NCBI GenBank assembly: GCA_015501075.1
Contig: JADNYJ010000016.1
Coordinates: 248,001-312,000 of the forward strand
Origin: Gymnopilus junonius
Taxonomy: Eukaryota > Basidiomycota > Agaricomycetes > Agaricales > Galerinaceae
Reading direction: 5' to 3'
Length of the DNA: 64,000 bases
In this document: positions 1 through 11,225 of the stretch, in pieces
Position numbering within the stretch: position 1 is the stretch's first letter
Layout: the number at the start of each line of letters is the position of its first letter
Notes under the pieces: model-generated
Told to the model about the DNA's origin: nothing
Databases searched by the model: none
Seen by the model: only the letters and a program-made list of their open reading frames with translations
Position numbers and translations under genes: made by a program

Positions 1-124
1 TATCTTTCCTTCTTTTATTGGCACCATACCGCTGAACAATGATCCTCATTAATCTCGTTCTCGCGGACAACTTTCACCGCGAGTGAAAGCGCAGTAGCTG
101 CCTTGCGTACTGAAGCCGCCTACT

Positions 125-313
125 TTGACAGCTGAGTCTCCTGGTATTTCATATTTTTGCGCATTGATCTGGCTCTGGCATGTCAACGACGTACTTCAAT
201 ATCGCCTAGTAGTGGCGTTCTTTGACCGAACAATTGCTCCATGGTTCATGCCGAAGAGATTGAAGGCTACACTGCTTCGCCCGCAGCCTGATCAAGGTCG
301 TGATTTCAACTAA
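125..313 (+). CDS. possible terminal exon of an upstream gene
   Basis: The open stretch ends at a TAA and reads a Trp-rich segment (FCALIWLWHVNDVLQYRL) followed by a basic tail (PWFMPKRLKATLL). This looks more like a real C-terminus of a membrane-associated protein than random sequence. No clear upstream exon or splice acceptor could be fixed in the 124 bases before it, and the left window edge prevents extension. I do not recognise a family. It could equally be a chance open frame, so it is listed only as a candidate 3' end. Confidence 0.2.
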   Translation: MTAESPGISYFCALIWLWHVNDVLQYRLVVAFFDRTIAPWFMPKRLKATLLRPQPDQGRDFN

Positions 314-636
314 AAATTATCCTTAGCAAGCGGATGAGTTTCTAATTGCATTGGTAATGTACAATTGAGTATCTAGAGAGGATTGAGTACAGGAGAAATA
401 CAGACACGGTAAAGCTACAATAACCCTGAGATCTCCTGAAGCATAGCTAATGACGTTTGATGGAGATTGAAGTGATGTATAATAAATTATACTTGTTGGT
501 ATTGAGACTGGCCGACACTTGATACAGCGAAGGAATCTTGGAAAAAATAGCGGAGGATATTCAATTGAGTCGTGATTCGTAATCCGTAAAAGTTGTAGCG
601 CAAGAGGTGTAGTGCCCGAAATGAAATGACAGCAAG
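314..636. other. intergenic, nothing recognised
   Basis: This AT-rich spacer lies between the possible gene end on the left and the 3' end of the minus-strand gene on the right. It has no coding frame with plausible composition, no repeat and no RNA gene that I can see. Confidence 0.5.
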
Positions 637-1236
637 CTATATGTCCGATTCAATCATGGGCGTGTCTTTAAGCATTGTTTCAAGCTCCTCCAGTGATTTC
701 TGGAACGAATCCAAAGTATCTGGATCCATCTTCTCGACGTCAATCGAATAAATGAGAGAGGCGATATCTGACGGAAGATCGGAATTCTCCTGGAAAACAT
801 CCGACGAAAAATCCCAGGATATATCTTCATTGGCAGTACCATTGAAGACGACACCGGGATCTACATCGAAAGAAGCTGATGTGTCTGACCCGCTGTCGTC
901 GTCCTGCACAAGAAAATCGAAGACATCTTCGCGCCTGTCAGGTAGAAAGTAACCACTTGACTCTGGCCTCGAAGCTGGTGAAACTTCGTGTGAAGTATCA
1001 GACTGGAAAGGGAACTCAAATGCCCTATTCTCGAATTGCGGAGATGCAAGATATTCGTCTACGTCTTTCCTACAATTGTATTCATCAGCATAAACCTCTA
1101 TAGAGAATAAAACGACATACCTTGCCTGCATCAAAATCTCAATGGGGACAAGCTTATCAAGGTCAGGAAAATCGCTCTGCGGGGCACTGTTGTACATGCC
1201 AGGTGATAAGGGGACAAATTTGATGCCGTAGGGCAT
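637..1236 (-). CDS. hypothetical acidic protein, 182 aa
   Basis: I do not recognise this protein. The ATG at 1236 opens MPYGIKFVPLSPGMYNS. A 51-nt GT-AG intron at 1070-1120 is a multiple of three, so the frame stays open whether or not it is spliced. Splicing gives about 182 residues. The middle is Asp/Ser/Phe-rich (DVFDFLVQDDDSGSDTSASF) and probably disordered. The C-terminal 40 residues (SLIYSIDVEKMDPDTLDSF, then SLEELETMLKDT) look helical. There is no signal peptide and no membrane segment. Splice signals and codon-like composition argue for a real gene. The function is unknown, and gene-poor DNA lies on both sides. Confidence 0.55.
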   Translation of the reverse strand: MPYGIKFVPLSPGMYNSAPQSDFPDLDKLVPIEILMQARYVVLFSIEVYADEYNCRKDVDEYLASPQFENRAFEFPFQSDTSHEVSPASRPESSGYFLPDRREDVFDFLVQDDDSGSDTSASFDVDPGVVFNGTANEDISWDFSSDVFQENSDLPSDIASLIYSIDVEKMDPDTLDSFQKSLEELETMLKDTPMIESDI

Positions 1237-1726
1237 TTCAAAGAAGCTGAAGTGATAAGCGAGGGAGGATTAACGTTGCTTGTTGTACCCATAACATGAC
1301 TCGACGTGCCGGGTATTTATACCTGAGTATGCCTTCCAACTAACAAGCAGGCATCCTCGTGGACCGAGCTTTCGACAAACAAGCGATCATACGTAACAAG
1401 TTGACAGATCGGCGTGAATGCGGGGCTTCGAAAGCCAAGTTGATACAAGCTTTGATACATTCTTTAAGAAGATATTCCCAGAATGGTAATCGCCTCCATT
1501 TCTATTGTATTGTCGAGTAGAGACGCCGATATGCCTTGATCTTGCTATAGGCAACCTAGTACTAAAATAGTTAGAGAACAAATAACAAAATGACATTTTT
1601 GTATTCACACCTCTTGGTCCGGCATTCCAGGCCAAAGCGTGAAATGGGAGCGTGATTATATGACAACAATAATGGCCATAATTGGTCGCCGGATCTAGTG
1701 CGATTACGCCACTTTTAGAACAATTA
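1237..1726. other. intergenic / upstream region, nothing recognised
   Basis: This is the spacer between the small hypothetical gene and the inverted-repeat element. GTATTTATACC near 1312-1322 is a possible TATA-like element about 80 bp upstream of the minus-strand ATG at 1236. No gene could be supported. Confidence 0.4.
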
Positions 1727-2687
1727 CAGCCCTTTGCATAATTCCGTGAAAATCGAACAATTCCAAAATTGATCAGGTGACCGTGAGCCTCAGCCAAACA
1801 AAGGAGATTATGATTAGATCGATTGATGGCTCTGCTAACGACCCCTTGCCATGCCTGCCACCATATCTGACGACTTGAAAGAGCAGAGGAAATTAAAGGC
1901 CATGCAGGCTGTTCTATACACCTGATCGACAAAGTAATATTAAACTACTGAAATTTTGGACAAGTCAACAACCCTTTCAAATGTCGATGGTTACTAGCTT
2001 GCTGACCTTCGGGAGGTGGAGCAGCATCTACAGCATCCATGGGAGCTAGAAAATGAATCAGAGAGAGTCAGGCAAGGAAGCAATACAAACATACTACTAG
2101 GTGTAGCAAATGCCAACTGGTGTGCAAGCTCAACTTGAGCACCATGGAATTGGGTCTGCCAGGAACATAATATGGACGTGCAAGCTGAAGAACAGCAGTC
2201 GGCAGCACGATGAGCTCATGGAATGTTGATCCCTGCTTGGGATTGTCCTTCGACCAACGACTAGCCATATGAATGAGCTGAGAGAAACAGATGAGAGAAA
2301 CAAACAGTAGGGGATGGCTTGAAAGTGTCCTCACAGTGCTTGGTCCTCAAAAAAATGGGTCGACTCGACTCACTCCCTTTCATCCTTCCATCTTGGTGCT
2401 AATATGAAGAGGTCAAGGGTGGGTGAGTCGATTGAATGCGATGGTATCTTAAGGAATATGCAGCCCAATCAGCCAAGAGCCAGGGGTGGCGATTTCATCA
2501 GAAGACTGACCGGTAATATCGACGGCATCGCAGGACTGCAAGGTGGCGATGGAGGTGAAGGATCAGCGATGGTGTCGACCAGCAGGAGACTGATAATCTC
2601 AAGCTGTGCCCTTTGTTTGGCTGAGGCTCACGGTCACCTGATCAATTTTGGAATTGTTCGATTTTCACGGAATTATGCAAAGGGCTG
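1727..2687. mobile_element. 961-bp TIR element, TA target duplication (Tc1/mariner-like, non-autonomous)
   Basis: The two ends are perfect inverted repeats of 78 bp, 1727-1804 and 2610-2687, each starting CAGCCCTTTGCATAATTCCG when read inward. Both ends are flanked by TA (1725-1726 and 2688-2689), the target duplication expected of Tc1/mariner/pogo elements, whose termini often begin CAG. The interior shows no transposase. It has one minus-strand open stretch at 2068-2334, with MASRWSKDNPKQGSTF and PYYVPGRPNS, that might be a captured gene fragment, plus a purine-rich open stretch at 2404-2694. The identical TIRs argue for a recent insertion. The family assignment rests only on the duplication and the CAG terminus. 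Confidence 0.7.
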
Positions 2688-2690
2688 TAA

Positions 2691-4807
2691 GTGACTATGC
2701 GGCTGGTGTTATCAGCTACATCGCCGCCCGCGGGAAAACACGAGCCATGATAATCGCCGAGTCATAGGACATTAGAGGAAGGCGATTGAGTCATTTTGGA
2801 GACATGGATTAAATATAGAGGGGAAAATCCCACAAGAACCCAGATCTCTCATCATAGGGTCAGTTTGGCTATCGATGAGATAGTACGTCTTAAATATATA
2901 GCCCAGGTAACGATGTACTAGTGCAGAACAGCTAGTTTGAGTACTCCGAGTCGTAGTCAAAATCTGATGCCAGTGAGTGCCCTAGGGATACTCACGCAAC
3001 GACTTAATTGCATTCGCCACAATCCATCATCGATTCGATCTGGGTAACAGAGTATCCAAAGTTACTATCCAGAGGCAAGTTCTTGGTTCACTAGGCACTG
3101 TTGACGCAGTAGAGATGCAGGGGTCGTTACCCGGGTTAAGTTGCAAGCTCAAAGGTGCCAGGTGGTAAGCACATAGCAATTGCAGATCATCGAGTAGTCC
3201 ATGTTATATCCTGGTCAGATGCAAATGTAGTAAATAGAAATCATTTAGACAGCAACGGAAGGTGGTGTGGACAAAGGAACTGATGAGAGGCTTCAGGTGA
3301 AGTGGATGCAAGTTCGACAGTGTGTTTCGGAGCGGGGCTTACCTACGGTTCTCGTGGGTATTTATCTGCCACTATCTGCCCGGCTAATTCCGGGCAGGTA
3401 ATTCTTTAGTGAGCGTCGACTCTAACGTCGACGGCCTCACTCAGGTCTTTGTCCTAATATTTAGATCTTTACCAGATTTATGTTAGTTCACAATAGAATT
3501 GATTTCCCAAAATTATGTGTAAGGTTTGTCAACTACAGGAGATAATAAAGGCCAAAAAGTTATCTGCCAAGCCAAAAGTTATCTGCCATGGCAGATAACT
3601 TTTAATTGATTTGGCCAGGCTATTGGCTACATAACCCCCTCCTCCTTTTGTTTCAACCTTTCAGCTCTGGTGAAGTGATAGCTATGACGAATATTCCCAG
3701 CTTTGCAATGCAAAATTGTGATTAATACTGCAGAAAAGCACAAAATTTAGGGTGCTTTGAGTAAATTTGAATGTCTCAGTACACTCTAGCATGCTAGTAT
3801 GCAAGGTTTCGGCCCCTCCTTTCATGAAAACTGCCTAACATTGACCAAGCACCTCCAACTCTTGATTTCTGGCATTTTTTCCAGCTCAGATTGGTTGATT
3901 TTTGAGAAAAAAAGGTAAGCAGATTGGGTATTTGATTGCAAATCTGTGCAACCTCTGACATAGTTTGAATGCATCAGAAAAGAAAACTAAAGCTACAGAT
4001 TATTTTACAAGCTATGCCTCTATTATCTACATTTATCCAGTGAGAAATCAACGACGAGAGGCCAAGATACGACGGTAAAGCACACTAGGAGAGAAGCTGG
4101 GAGGAGTCATGTGATCTTGAATTCTTTAATTCTTTTTCACGGCGGCGGGAATACCCACTAGAACCATAGGAAAACCCGGAGCGGGGCGAAGTCTTTGTTT
4201 GTATGTAATTACCTAAAGCGCTAAATAGTGCCGCGGGTGCCGAGCCTTTAGCGAGCTGCAAGCGCTTGATTTGGGCTTTTGGCATAAGACATCAGCAAAA
4301 GCGGAAAGACATGACCTTGCAAGATCTAGCTAGGTAATGCACACCTTGCGACTAACGTGGTTCAAGATGGTAACCACAAGATCTTGCTATTTCTGCACAC
4401 TCGATTGCGACAAATTCCTGCCATCTTGTTCTATCCCACAAACTTGGTGAACTTTGTCAAGCAAGCCCAAATTTACACTCTTTTCCGTGTCGAAGAAAGA
4501 TGGCCGCCGTTGTCTTATTCCACCAAGTATTGACTCAAGGTCTGTCAAGGTCTCGTTGCTTTAAAATAATATTACATTATCCTTCAAATTTATCTTATCT
4601 CGACTATTTCGCATGCCATCACAATGAACTCCAAGATTCGACGATGCCATTTAGAAACCATGATACAGCTATGTTACAAGGACAAAATCTTTCATTTACG
4701 AAGCAGCGAAACTATGAGTATACTGAGCATACAAGCGAGTGATCAAGCATAAGTCTTTCGGCAGTCTGATGATATGAAGAGCAACGAGCAGGAGATTCTG
4801 TGAGTAC
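2691..4807. other. 2.1-kb gene-poor region
   Basis: No convincing gene is present. The region contains several short inverted repeats: GCCCGG-N6-CCGGGC near 3378-3395, a GTCGAC pair around 3415-3435, the 30-bp palindrome listed separately, and GCAAGATCT/AGATCTTGC arms near 4319 and 4379. This density of palindromes suggests old transposon remnants. Open frames at 4085-4285 and 4500-4742 have no recognisable content. Confidence 0.45.
3551..3603. repeat. triplicated 14-15-mer with a perfect 30-bp palindrome
   Basis: The half-site AAAAGTTATCTGCCA and its reverse complement abut to form a perfect 30-bp palindrome at 3574-3603. A further direct copy (GCCAAAAAGTTATCTGCCA) sits immediately upstream at 3551-3569. 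The arms could fold into a strong hairpin. The arrangement resembles transposon termini brought together by an internal deletion, or a protein-binding palindrome. No element body is visible on either side. Confidence 0.7.
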
Positions 4808-6770
4808 TTAGCGACGAGACTGAGAAACTTTCGAAACAGCCGAAGAAGGATGACCCTGGCGTGTAAATTTTGCTGGGCGGCGTACGGGCGAATGCGCTTC
4901 TCTTTCAACATTCATGCGATGAGCTGGCGAAAGAGGTTGACGAGTTGGGGTAGCCGAGACACCAGGAGCGGGAGACGATCGCGGTGGTGTGGCAGTCTGA
5001 GGTTTTTCAACAGGTGGAGAGGATGAGGAATCTGGAGGAGATGGAGGAGCTGAGCATGGCGGATCAGAAAGCTCAGAATGCGACTCGACAGGGGAAGAGT
5101 CCAATGGAGAGCTTGACGAGCTCTCAGGAGAAGACCGAGTGGCAGCATCAGTGCCTGAAGGAGATTCAATAGTCTGAGTAGCGGCAGCAGCAAGAGCTGC
5201 TGCTGCTGCCGCCTTTTGCGCTCGCTGAGCATGGAGAAGCTTGAGGGTGGTGGTATTGGACTCGTCCTCGCTTTCGGCCTCAGAATTATCTGGAACGATG
5301 CCAAATACTTGGCTGATATAAATGAATATCAGTTTAGAGTATAGGAACGGAAAGAAAACTTACAAATTCCACCAATCCAGCATATCTTTACGCCACTGTA
5401 TAGTAAATGCGTCGTCCTCCTCGTGTTCGTCGAACATTCCCAATACCATATCATAGAGCTCCGAACGATCGGTGAGATCGTCGTCTGTGCGCCAGTCGCT
5501 GATGCTCGAAATATTATACCAAAACTCAGAGAAAATATAAGTGATCAAACTAATTAACCTGTTAAAAAGGACACTTACCATTAAATACGAATAAGCGATC
5601 GAGCCCGGTGTGACCTCAGTCATACGATTGATCTTGGCTTGTCCGCTCCGTTTCTTTGGCTTTTGACCCAGGTCCCCGATTGCTGATGTGGGAGATGTAA
5701 AGATATGTTTGAAGAACTAAAGGGATAAGCAATTCGAAGGATAGCAAAATAGTTAGCAACTTACACGAACAGCAGTCTGATTTTGAAGAAGACCTGCTTC
5801 CAGATCATCGGGGTCATAACCATCGGGTAGGGGATACAGCATTGAAGGGAAATCCTGATCATTAAACTTGACATCGCCACGCAAAATCTTTCTACGGTAT
5901 TTAAGGAGATATCAGAACAGTTTAAAATATATAAAAGCACCGTACTCGTCATGATTTTTGTCAAATTCTTTGAGCAGTCGGACTGGACAAAGAAGACGAG
6001 AGAAGACGACATGGTGATGACCACGGGCTTTGTCTTTCGATAGCGTAGCGGGATGGGTGGCTCGATCTTCTTCTGAGGTAATTCGAGAGCAAGGTACACC
6101 AATCCCTTGTCCAGCAGGCCTTTAATATCGTTACCTCGAGCGCTGCCAGCAGCATCGTTCATCTAAAGGTGATTTTGAGTAAGTATATGCGTCATTAATC
6201 CAAGAAATTTGACCTACTAGCTTAGCTAGACCATGTTTCCGGTCAAAGTCATCCAGGAAAGCCTTGTTTTTGAGTAGCTCATCAAAAGAGCTGATGCGAT
6301 CCTTCATAGCAAAGAATGCGTCGAGCTCTGCAGCGTGCTTTTCAGCAAATCTAGAATTATTGAACAATAGGTATGAAGCGATCAATACAAATTGAGTTCC
6401 TACTTTTTCTTGCTTAATTTTCCGTATTGCTTAGCCATGAAACGAATCCCATACTCCAGGACCTGGGTGTAATCAATGAAGGCTCGGTCAGACCGAAGGT
6501 ACCACTGTGCGAATCGTCGATAATCCTCGAATTCATCGTGTTTCCTGGAGTAAAGTATCAATTAGACTTTAAACTGACTAACATCATAAAAGTAGGAGCT
6601 CACTTCTTTGACTTTTTCTTCCCTTTCTTTCCCGACTTGCGCTTACGCTTCCGGCCTGCAGCCACAGTATTATTCTCTTCCTCATCACTGGAGGACGAAG
6701 AAGAGGAGCGGGATGAAGAACGTGAAAAGGAACGGGAGCGGGAGGAGGATCGACAGACGGAAGAGGGCAT
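4808..6770 (-). pseudogene. DUF6698-type protein, one apparent frameshift
   Basis: The reading starts at 6770 with an Arg/Ser-rich head (SSSRSRSFSRSSSRSSS) and a Lys-rich patch. Exons 6604-6770, 6404-6544, 6218-6351 and one ending at 6162 can be joined with good GT-AG signals. Recognisable DUF6698 blocks follow: GSARGNDIKGLLDKGL, RGHHHVVFSRLLCPV, ILRGDVKF, DLEAGLLQNQTAV, KHIFTSPTSAIGD, AKINRMTEVTPGSIAYSYLM, SDWRTDDDLTD and WRKDMLDWWN. The tail is long, Ser/Pro/Ala-rich and disordered, and ends at 4808. The frame must shift by one base near 6025-6035, between the PPIPLRYRKTK and RGHHH blocks. No intron there keeps both blocks, so this is a damaged copy or a sequence error. Function is unknown. 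The family is a basidiomycete expansion known to me mainly by domain name. The gene is divergent from the Plavaka transposase. Confidence 0.7.
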
Positions 6771-6923
6771 GATGGTGGTGGTTAAGAACAAAGAGGGAGA
6801 GGAATTTGACTTGAGTTGGCGTGAATTAATTCGGAAGTGATGCCGTGTGACATCGCGTTGCGTCACTTCGCAAATCCGCCGGCGGTAGCGTCAACTCTTC
6901 TTTCCTTCTGCCATCACATCAAT
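6771..6923. promoter_or_regulatory. shared 153-bp spacer between the DUF6698 and Plavaka genes
   Basis: The two start codons, minus strand at 6770 and plus strand at 6924, face away from each other across only 153 bp. Both promoters must lie here. No clear TATA box is visible. The pyrimidine-rich CTTCTTTCCTTCTGCC just before the plus-strand ATG resembles a fungal transcription start region. Confidence 0.4.
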
Positions 6924-9900
6924 ATGCCTAAAAACTCAGTAAAGTCGCAAAAGTTTGTATGTTCTGGGTGTAATAGATCATTTCCCAAGCGTCACAACCT
7001 CACAACTCATCGAAACTCCTGTCCTGAGCTTCATAAACCCGCTCCGTCTGTTGTTGAAGAGGAATCACCAAAGAAAAAAAAGAAAACTCGTCGACTGATC
7101 AAGAGGCTGTTGTCAAGAAATAGTGACTCTAGTGCCAAGAATACTCTTATTAATGTTTCTACACTTTTTGTTACGGAAAGCTGTTAACCTTACTGACAAA
7201 TAAATAATTTCTATTAGGTTACTGAGTTTATGAACCCCTTGGATGACGACCATGACACTTCTGCTCCTCCAGAAGTAAATCAGCTACCGCTGCGAGAGCC
7301 TTCTGTTCCTCGCTTTGTTCCTCAGCCCAGTCGGTCCGGACGTGCACGCAGATTTCCTGCAATCTTCAAAGATTTCTTGCCAAACTTTAGATCACATACT
7401 CCCCATATGCCTCCCAGACCGGAGAAATCTGCACCTGTACTTCCTGCGACACTGGACAGACCAAGTTGTTCTCCTACTCCTACTCCCTCTTATGAATCCC
7501 CTGCCGACGATACTTGCTTTACGACTGAACCTGATCAGTTTGGTCTATATCGAGTTTATCCTCGTAAGCCATTTCATGAACCTGATGATGGTCTGGCTAT
7601 TGAAAATGCCTGTGATGAACCTAATCGAGCTGTCTCTGGCGACCGTGACTCAAATCAGAGACAGAAACGCTTTGGATCTCCAACAACAAGCACTCAGGCA
7701 ACGTTATCTCCATTTGCTCCTCTCAGCAATGCAACATCATTTCGCCTCCTGGACTGGTTCTATGGAGGATCGAGACAGAAGTCGCAAATAGAGCTCACAT
7801 CTCTTGTTGAAAATGTCCTCAGAGCCGACGACTATAGCAAGGAAGACGCCGCTACCTTTAGTTTCTCTCATGAAACCGCTCTCCTTGACGCCGCTGATAG
7901 CACTTCTCCATTTGCCAATGAAACTATCTGGAAGAGATCGACTATCAAAATTCTGCTTCCATGTGAACGGCATAAATTTTCTTCAGAAGATGAAGCACCA
8001 AAATTAAGAATACGAAACGTTCGCCATCGCAGCCTTGTCGAAGTCATGCGCACTGCAGCTAAAGATGAATCAGCAAAATTGTGGCATAACACACCTTTCA
8101 AGATGTTCTGGAAACCAACTCCTGAAAGCCTACCGCAGCGGATTATCAGCGAATTGTACAATGCTGATGCCTTCTTGGAGGAACACGACAAAATCTCAAA
8201 ACTACCCGCGCATCTGCCATCCGATCCTCCAACCCCTAAGCCTGTCGAAAATGCCGTTTTTGCCATCATGATCTGGTCAGACTCGACTCATTTGACAAAC
8301 TTTGGTGATGCGTCAATGTGGCCGATATACCTTTATCCCGGTAATCAGTCAAAATATCCTCGAGGTAGGCCAACTCAACACTCGGCCCACCATGTTGCCT
8401 ACATACCTTCGGTAATTACTATCAACTTTATTGTTTGTCGATTGCTAACTAAATGATGTTTGTCTAGGTACCTGATGATTTCTCGGATACTTATATGCGA
8501 AAGTTTGGGAAACCGCCATCAAAAGCAGTTGAGACACATGTCAAGCGCGAACTTATGCCAGAAAGTCTGGCTTTTAATGTTAGACGATGAATTTGTGAAT
8601 GCCTACAGGAATGGAATCGTAACAGAATGTGCAGACAGTCTGTTCCGCCGGTATTTTCCCCGATTCTTTATCTATTCAGCCGACTACCCAGAAAAGTTAG
8701 TAAGGATCTGTCAATTTCAAGGAATGAAACTAATAGTTACAGGATCCTCATCTCCACTATCCGATTTCTCGGTATCATGCCAGCTCCTCGTGCACTAGTG
8801 CCTAAGAAGTTCATCCCAGCCCTCGGTACCAAGTCGACGAACAACGGCGAAAACATGTTCGTCTGGACAATGATGCCCGTCGAGGATTAGTCGAGGCATC
8901 CAGAAAATTAATCTTTCAACATGGCGTGGGCATAACTGGGGTAGCCGTCGAGGAACGACTCCAGCCGCAGTCACTGACGCCAACTCGAGTAAGATGAAAT
9001 TTCTTTCAAGGTTGATTCCGGAGATACTAACTACCTCTTCAGAATGCATTTTCTGAAAAGTTGTCGCAATTTGACTTTAATTTTCTTTCCATGCTAGTGT
9101 CAGATCTTTTACATGAGATTGAGCTTGGAAATTGGAAAGCAGTGTTTGTTCATCTTATGCGCATCCTTCAACTGATAAAGAACGCAATACCAACCCTCAA
9201 CAAACGGTTAGTTAAGTTGTATCAAAAAGTTCAGATTCCAAACTTAAATATTTTCTCAGATATCCGCAATGTTCCTACTTTCGGAGAGCAAACAATTCGC
9301 CGTTTTAGCACCAATGCATCGGAGATGAAGAAGCTTGCTGCTCGGGATTACGAAGATCTCTTACAAGTAAGCTACTCGTTGCCTGATTTTCCATGCAATA
9401 CTTGTCTCAGCTATATATTTCTAGTGTGCTTTACCCCGTCTTCGAGAATCTGTTACCTGCAAATCACAACAAAATAGTTCTTGATCTCATTTTTACGATG
9501 GGCGCATGGCATGCTTGTGCTAAGCTTCGGATCCATACCGAGTTGACTATCGCTTTTTTAAAGGAGAAAACACGCGAAGTGGGTGCAGCTCTTCGGCTCT
9601 TTTCGAAGAAGGTGTGCAGTGCATATGAAAACCGTGAGCTCCCTACTGAAGCTGCTGCACGCCTTCGTCGAGGAGCCAATGCAGCAAAAAAGGGAATGGA
9701 TGCATCTCAGCCAGTCGCAGGAGCTCAAAGTCAACAAAGTCTTTCAATCTTAATACCTACAAGATCTATGCAATGGGTCAATACGTTCAAGATATCCAAC
9801 GCTTTGGAAGTACAGACAACTATTCAACGTTGATTGTGAGTTTCTCCAGGTCTATTATCTATTTTCATCTTGAACACCGGGCGGTTACCAGGGAGAACAA

Positions 9901-11225
9901 GAAACACAAGCAGGCTAAGAAGCTGTATGGTCGCACGAATAAGCGAAAAGACTTCGTTTCGCAAGTGGCCGTCCATTACCGTCGGGAACAACTACTCAGA
10001 CGGATAGGAATGAAATCCAGAGCTGCTACCAAGGCTGTGGAAGGCAATGGGCGACGAAAAGGTGGGGATCAGGAGCGAGAGACGAGCCCATGCATTCCGA
10101 GCGATGACCGCAACGCTCTCCCTCTCATGCATCCTCAGGAACATCATCACATCTCAAGCTCAGACAAGGCTCGAAAGAACATTATCCGGTTTATTCATGC
10201 AAACTCGACAGATCCGGCAGTCAGAGTGGGTACTCCACTGCACATACCTCGGATGAAATTAACAGAACTCAAATTTGTTGGCAGGATTTTCTTCCGGACT
10301 TGAAAGACCACATCTTGTGTCGACTATTAAGCCTTGAGACGGACTGTACTTTTAGCGAGGACGAACGGGATCAACTTCAAATTGTTGGGAATCATATCTA
10401 TCAGCACGGCACCCTACGTGTGAACTACACTACATACGACATGCGCCGGAATCAAGACTCAATCAATCCGAAGACTCACCCTGATATTTTATTGCTTGCG
10501 CCCGATGCAACCGATGGCTCACACCCTTATCTTTATGGACGAGTCTTTGGAATTTACCACGTCAATATTCTTCATCCCACACTTTCGCCTCATTCCCAGC
10601 GCATCGAATTTCTTCACGTCCGTTTCTTCGAGCTAGATCAGGCATACCTAGGAGGTTTTCAGTCTCGTCGTTTCCATCGCATCAAGTTTATCTGTGCAGA
10701 TGAAGCCGATGCATTTGGTTTTGTTGATCCGACAAGAGTTATTCGTGGAGTTCACTTGATCCCTGCATTTGCATATTGTTCCACAGATGAGTTACTCGAC
10801 GAGCGTTCTATTGCAAGAACTTACAGTGATACCGACGTGACTGGCCAAGACTGGACTTATTACTACGTCAATATGTGAGTCTGATCTGTAGATTTTATCC
10901 CACTTATTGATGTTCTTCCAGGTTTTTGGATCGCGATATGTTTATGAGATATCTTGGGAATGGCATTGGTCATCGAGCGACCAACCACCTACACTTTGAG
11001 AAGTGTACTTCGGAAGAAACTGGAGATTTGGATGACGATGCCGAAGTTGATTCGATAGACGGTGATGAGCTCGAGGAAATCCCGAGTGACGAGGAGGATG
11101 ACTTTGGGTATAACCATAACGGGCTGAAAGCACAGGAGGATATGGACACAGACGAAGACGAGGTGCTTGGAGGAAATGCTGATGAGGTGCAGGATGATGA
11201 CTGGGACTCCATGTATGTAGACTGA
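6924..11225 (+). pseudogene. Plavaka (KDZ-class) transposase, several frame breaks
   Basis: The ATG at 6924 opens a zinc-finger-like head, CSGCNRSFPKRHNLTTHRNSC, with a C2HC pattern. After a basic linker come hallmark Plavaka blocks: VFAIMIWSDSTHLTNFGDAS, WPIYLYPGNQSKY, HHVAYIPSV, VWLLMLDDEFVNAY, FPRFFIYSADYPEK, DLLHEIELGNWKAVF, KLAARDYEDLLQ, LRVNYTTYDMRRNQDS, AFGFVDPTRVIRGVHLIPAF and YYYVNMFLDRDMFMRY, then an acidic tail ending at 11225. This is a cut-and-paste DNA transposase of the family Pfam calls Plavaka. Several short introns splice well. One-base shifts are needed near 8555 (extra C), near 8830 (missing base), near 9435 (extra C in a C run) and near 9747 (extra T). The copy is therefore probably inactive. 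No terminal repeats could be fixed. Confidence 0.85.

Noticed and set aside
4319..4387. GCAAGATCT/AGATCTTGC inverted repeat as the left end of the Plavaka element
   Set aside because: No matching sequence was found beyond 11225, and no target duplication could be seen.
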